DNA of 64,000 bases from Aureispira sp. CCB-E (lineage in GTDB: Bacteria; Bacteroidota; Bacteroidia; Chitinophagales; Saprospiraceae): the NCBI RefSeq assembly GCF_031326345.1, contig NZ_CP133671.1, positions 6,917,501 through 6,981,500 on the forward strand, written 5' to 3'. This document shows positions 63,974 to 64,000 of this stretch, piece by piece. Numbering within the stretch: position 1 is the first letter of the stretch; the number at the start of each line of letters is the position of its first letter. A program made the translations under genes and the position numbers. The notes beneath the pieces are model-generated. The model ran no database searches. It was not told the DNA's origin and was given only the letters and a program-made list of their open reading frames with translations.

Positions 63974-64000
63974 ATGTTAGAAACTAACAATGAATTAATC
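63974..64000 (+). CDS. Possible gene start running off the window
   Basis: An ATG at 63974 (MLETNNELI) is open to the window end. TACCTTTG at 63925-63932 is a -7-like promoter box upstream, without a TTTG 19 bases before it. Too short to judge. Confidence 0.3.

Overview
The window is AT-rich and looks like chromosome of a free-living, probably marine, member of the Bacteroidota; the mix of genes fits the Saprospiria (Aureispira-like), although the genus is inference. Evidence: a PorP/SprF protein beside an OmpA/PD40/TPR protein, a 1264-residue secreted protein with a type IX secretion (T9SS) C-terminal sorting domain, promoters of the Bacteroidota form TTTG-N19-TAnnTTTG, few Shine-Dalgarno sequences, many lipoproteins, a NhaD Na+/H+ antiporter and a monomeric NADP-isocitrate dehydrogenase.

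Layout. 1-3.5 kb: T9SS-associated envelope pair (OmpA-like protein cut by the window edge, and PorP/SprF). 4.3-10 kb: WbqC-like protein, a lipoprotein with a zinc-protease motif, an unknown secreted protein, and an overlapping pair joining a short-chain dehydrogenase fusion to a CrtC/AttH-like protein. 10.1-10.4 kb: two identical tRNA-Val(TAC) genes with a textbook promoter and a terminator. 10.6-17.9 kb: AsmA-like protein, orphan cytochrome oxidase subunit III-like protein, PlsC acyltransferase, a fatty-acid desaturase. 18-24.2 kb: PriA, flavoprotein, YiiX-like lipoprotein, leucine-rich-repeat (LRR) protein, exonuclease. 24.7-26 kb: a three-gene cassette with two V4R-like proteins. 26.4-36.6 kb: cysteine-desulfurase-like enzyme, metallo-beta-lactamase-fold hydrolase, RadA, NdpA-like nucleoid protein, lipase, quinone reductase, LRR lipoprotein, an acidic protein with six DDLASFF repeats, FemAB/GNAT-like protein. 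36.7-42 kb: accessory region of small membrane proteins, two lipoproteins with matching leaders and Cys-rich tails, and a tiny Cys/Lys-rich protein. 42.3-45.2 kb: MocR regulator divergent from a cupin and a DapA-family aldolase. 45.3-55.3 kb: Acs, T9SS substrate, Icd, CBM9-like lipoprotein. 55.5-61.9 kb: Crp/Fnr regulator facing a SulP-NhaD-DUF2490 transport cluster. 62-63.7 kb: an unknown lipoprotein and a DUF3137-like protein.

The least explained signal is a family of dispersed non-coding palindromic elements, 140-261 bp, with four good copies (15018-15157, 26178-26438, 37609-37780, 38466-38625) and several fragments. Each has about 10-bp terminal inverted repeats that differ between copies but stay self-complementary, plus an inner inverted repeat built on ATTAGTTTGATAAT. 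Two inverted copies bracket one of the Cys-rich lipoprotein genes, and another copy ends on an in-frame ATG of the cysteine-desulfurase-like gene. Other leads are the Cys-rich lipoprotein pair, the V4R cassette, the DDLASFF protein, a CRP-type operator facing the SulP-NhaD cluster, and a MocR operator with two -7 elements.
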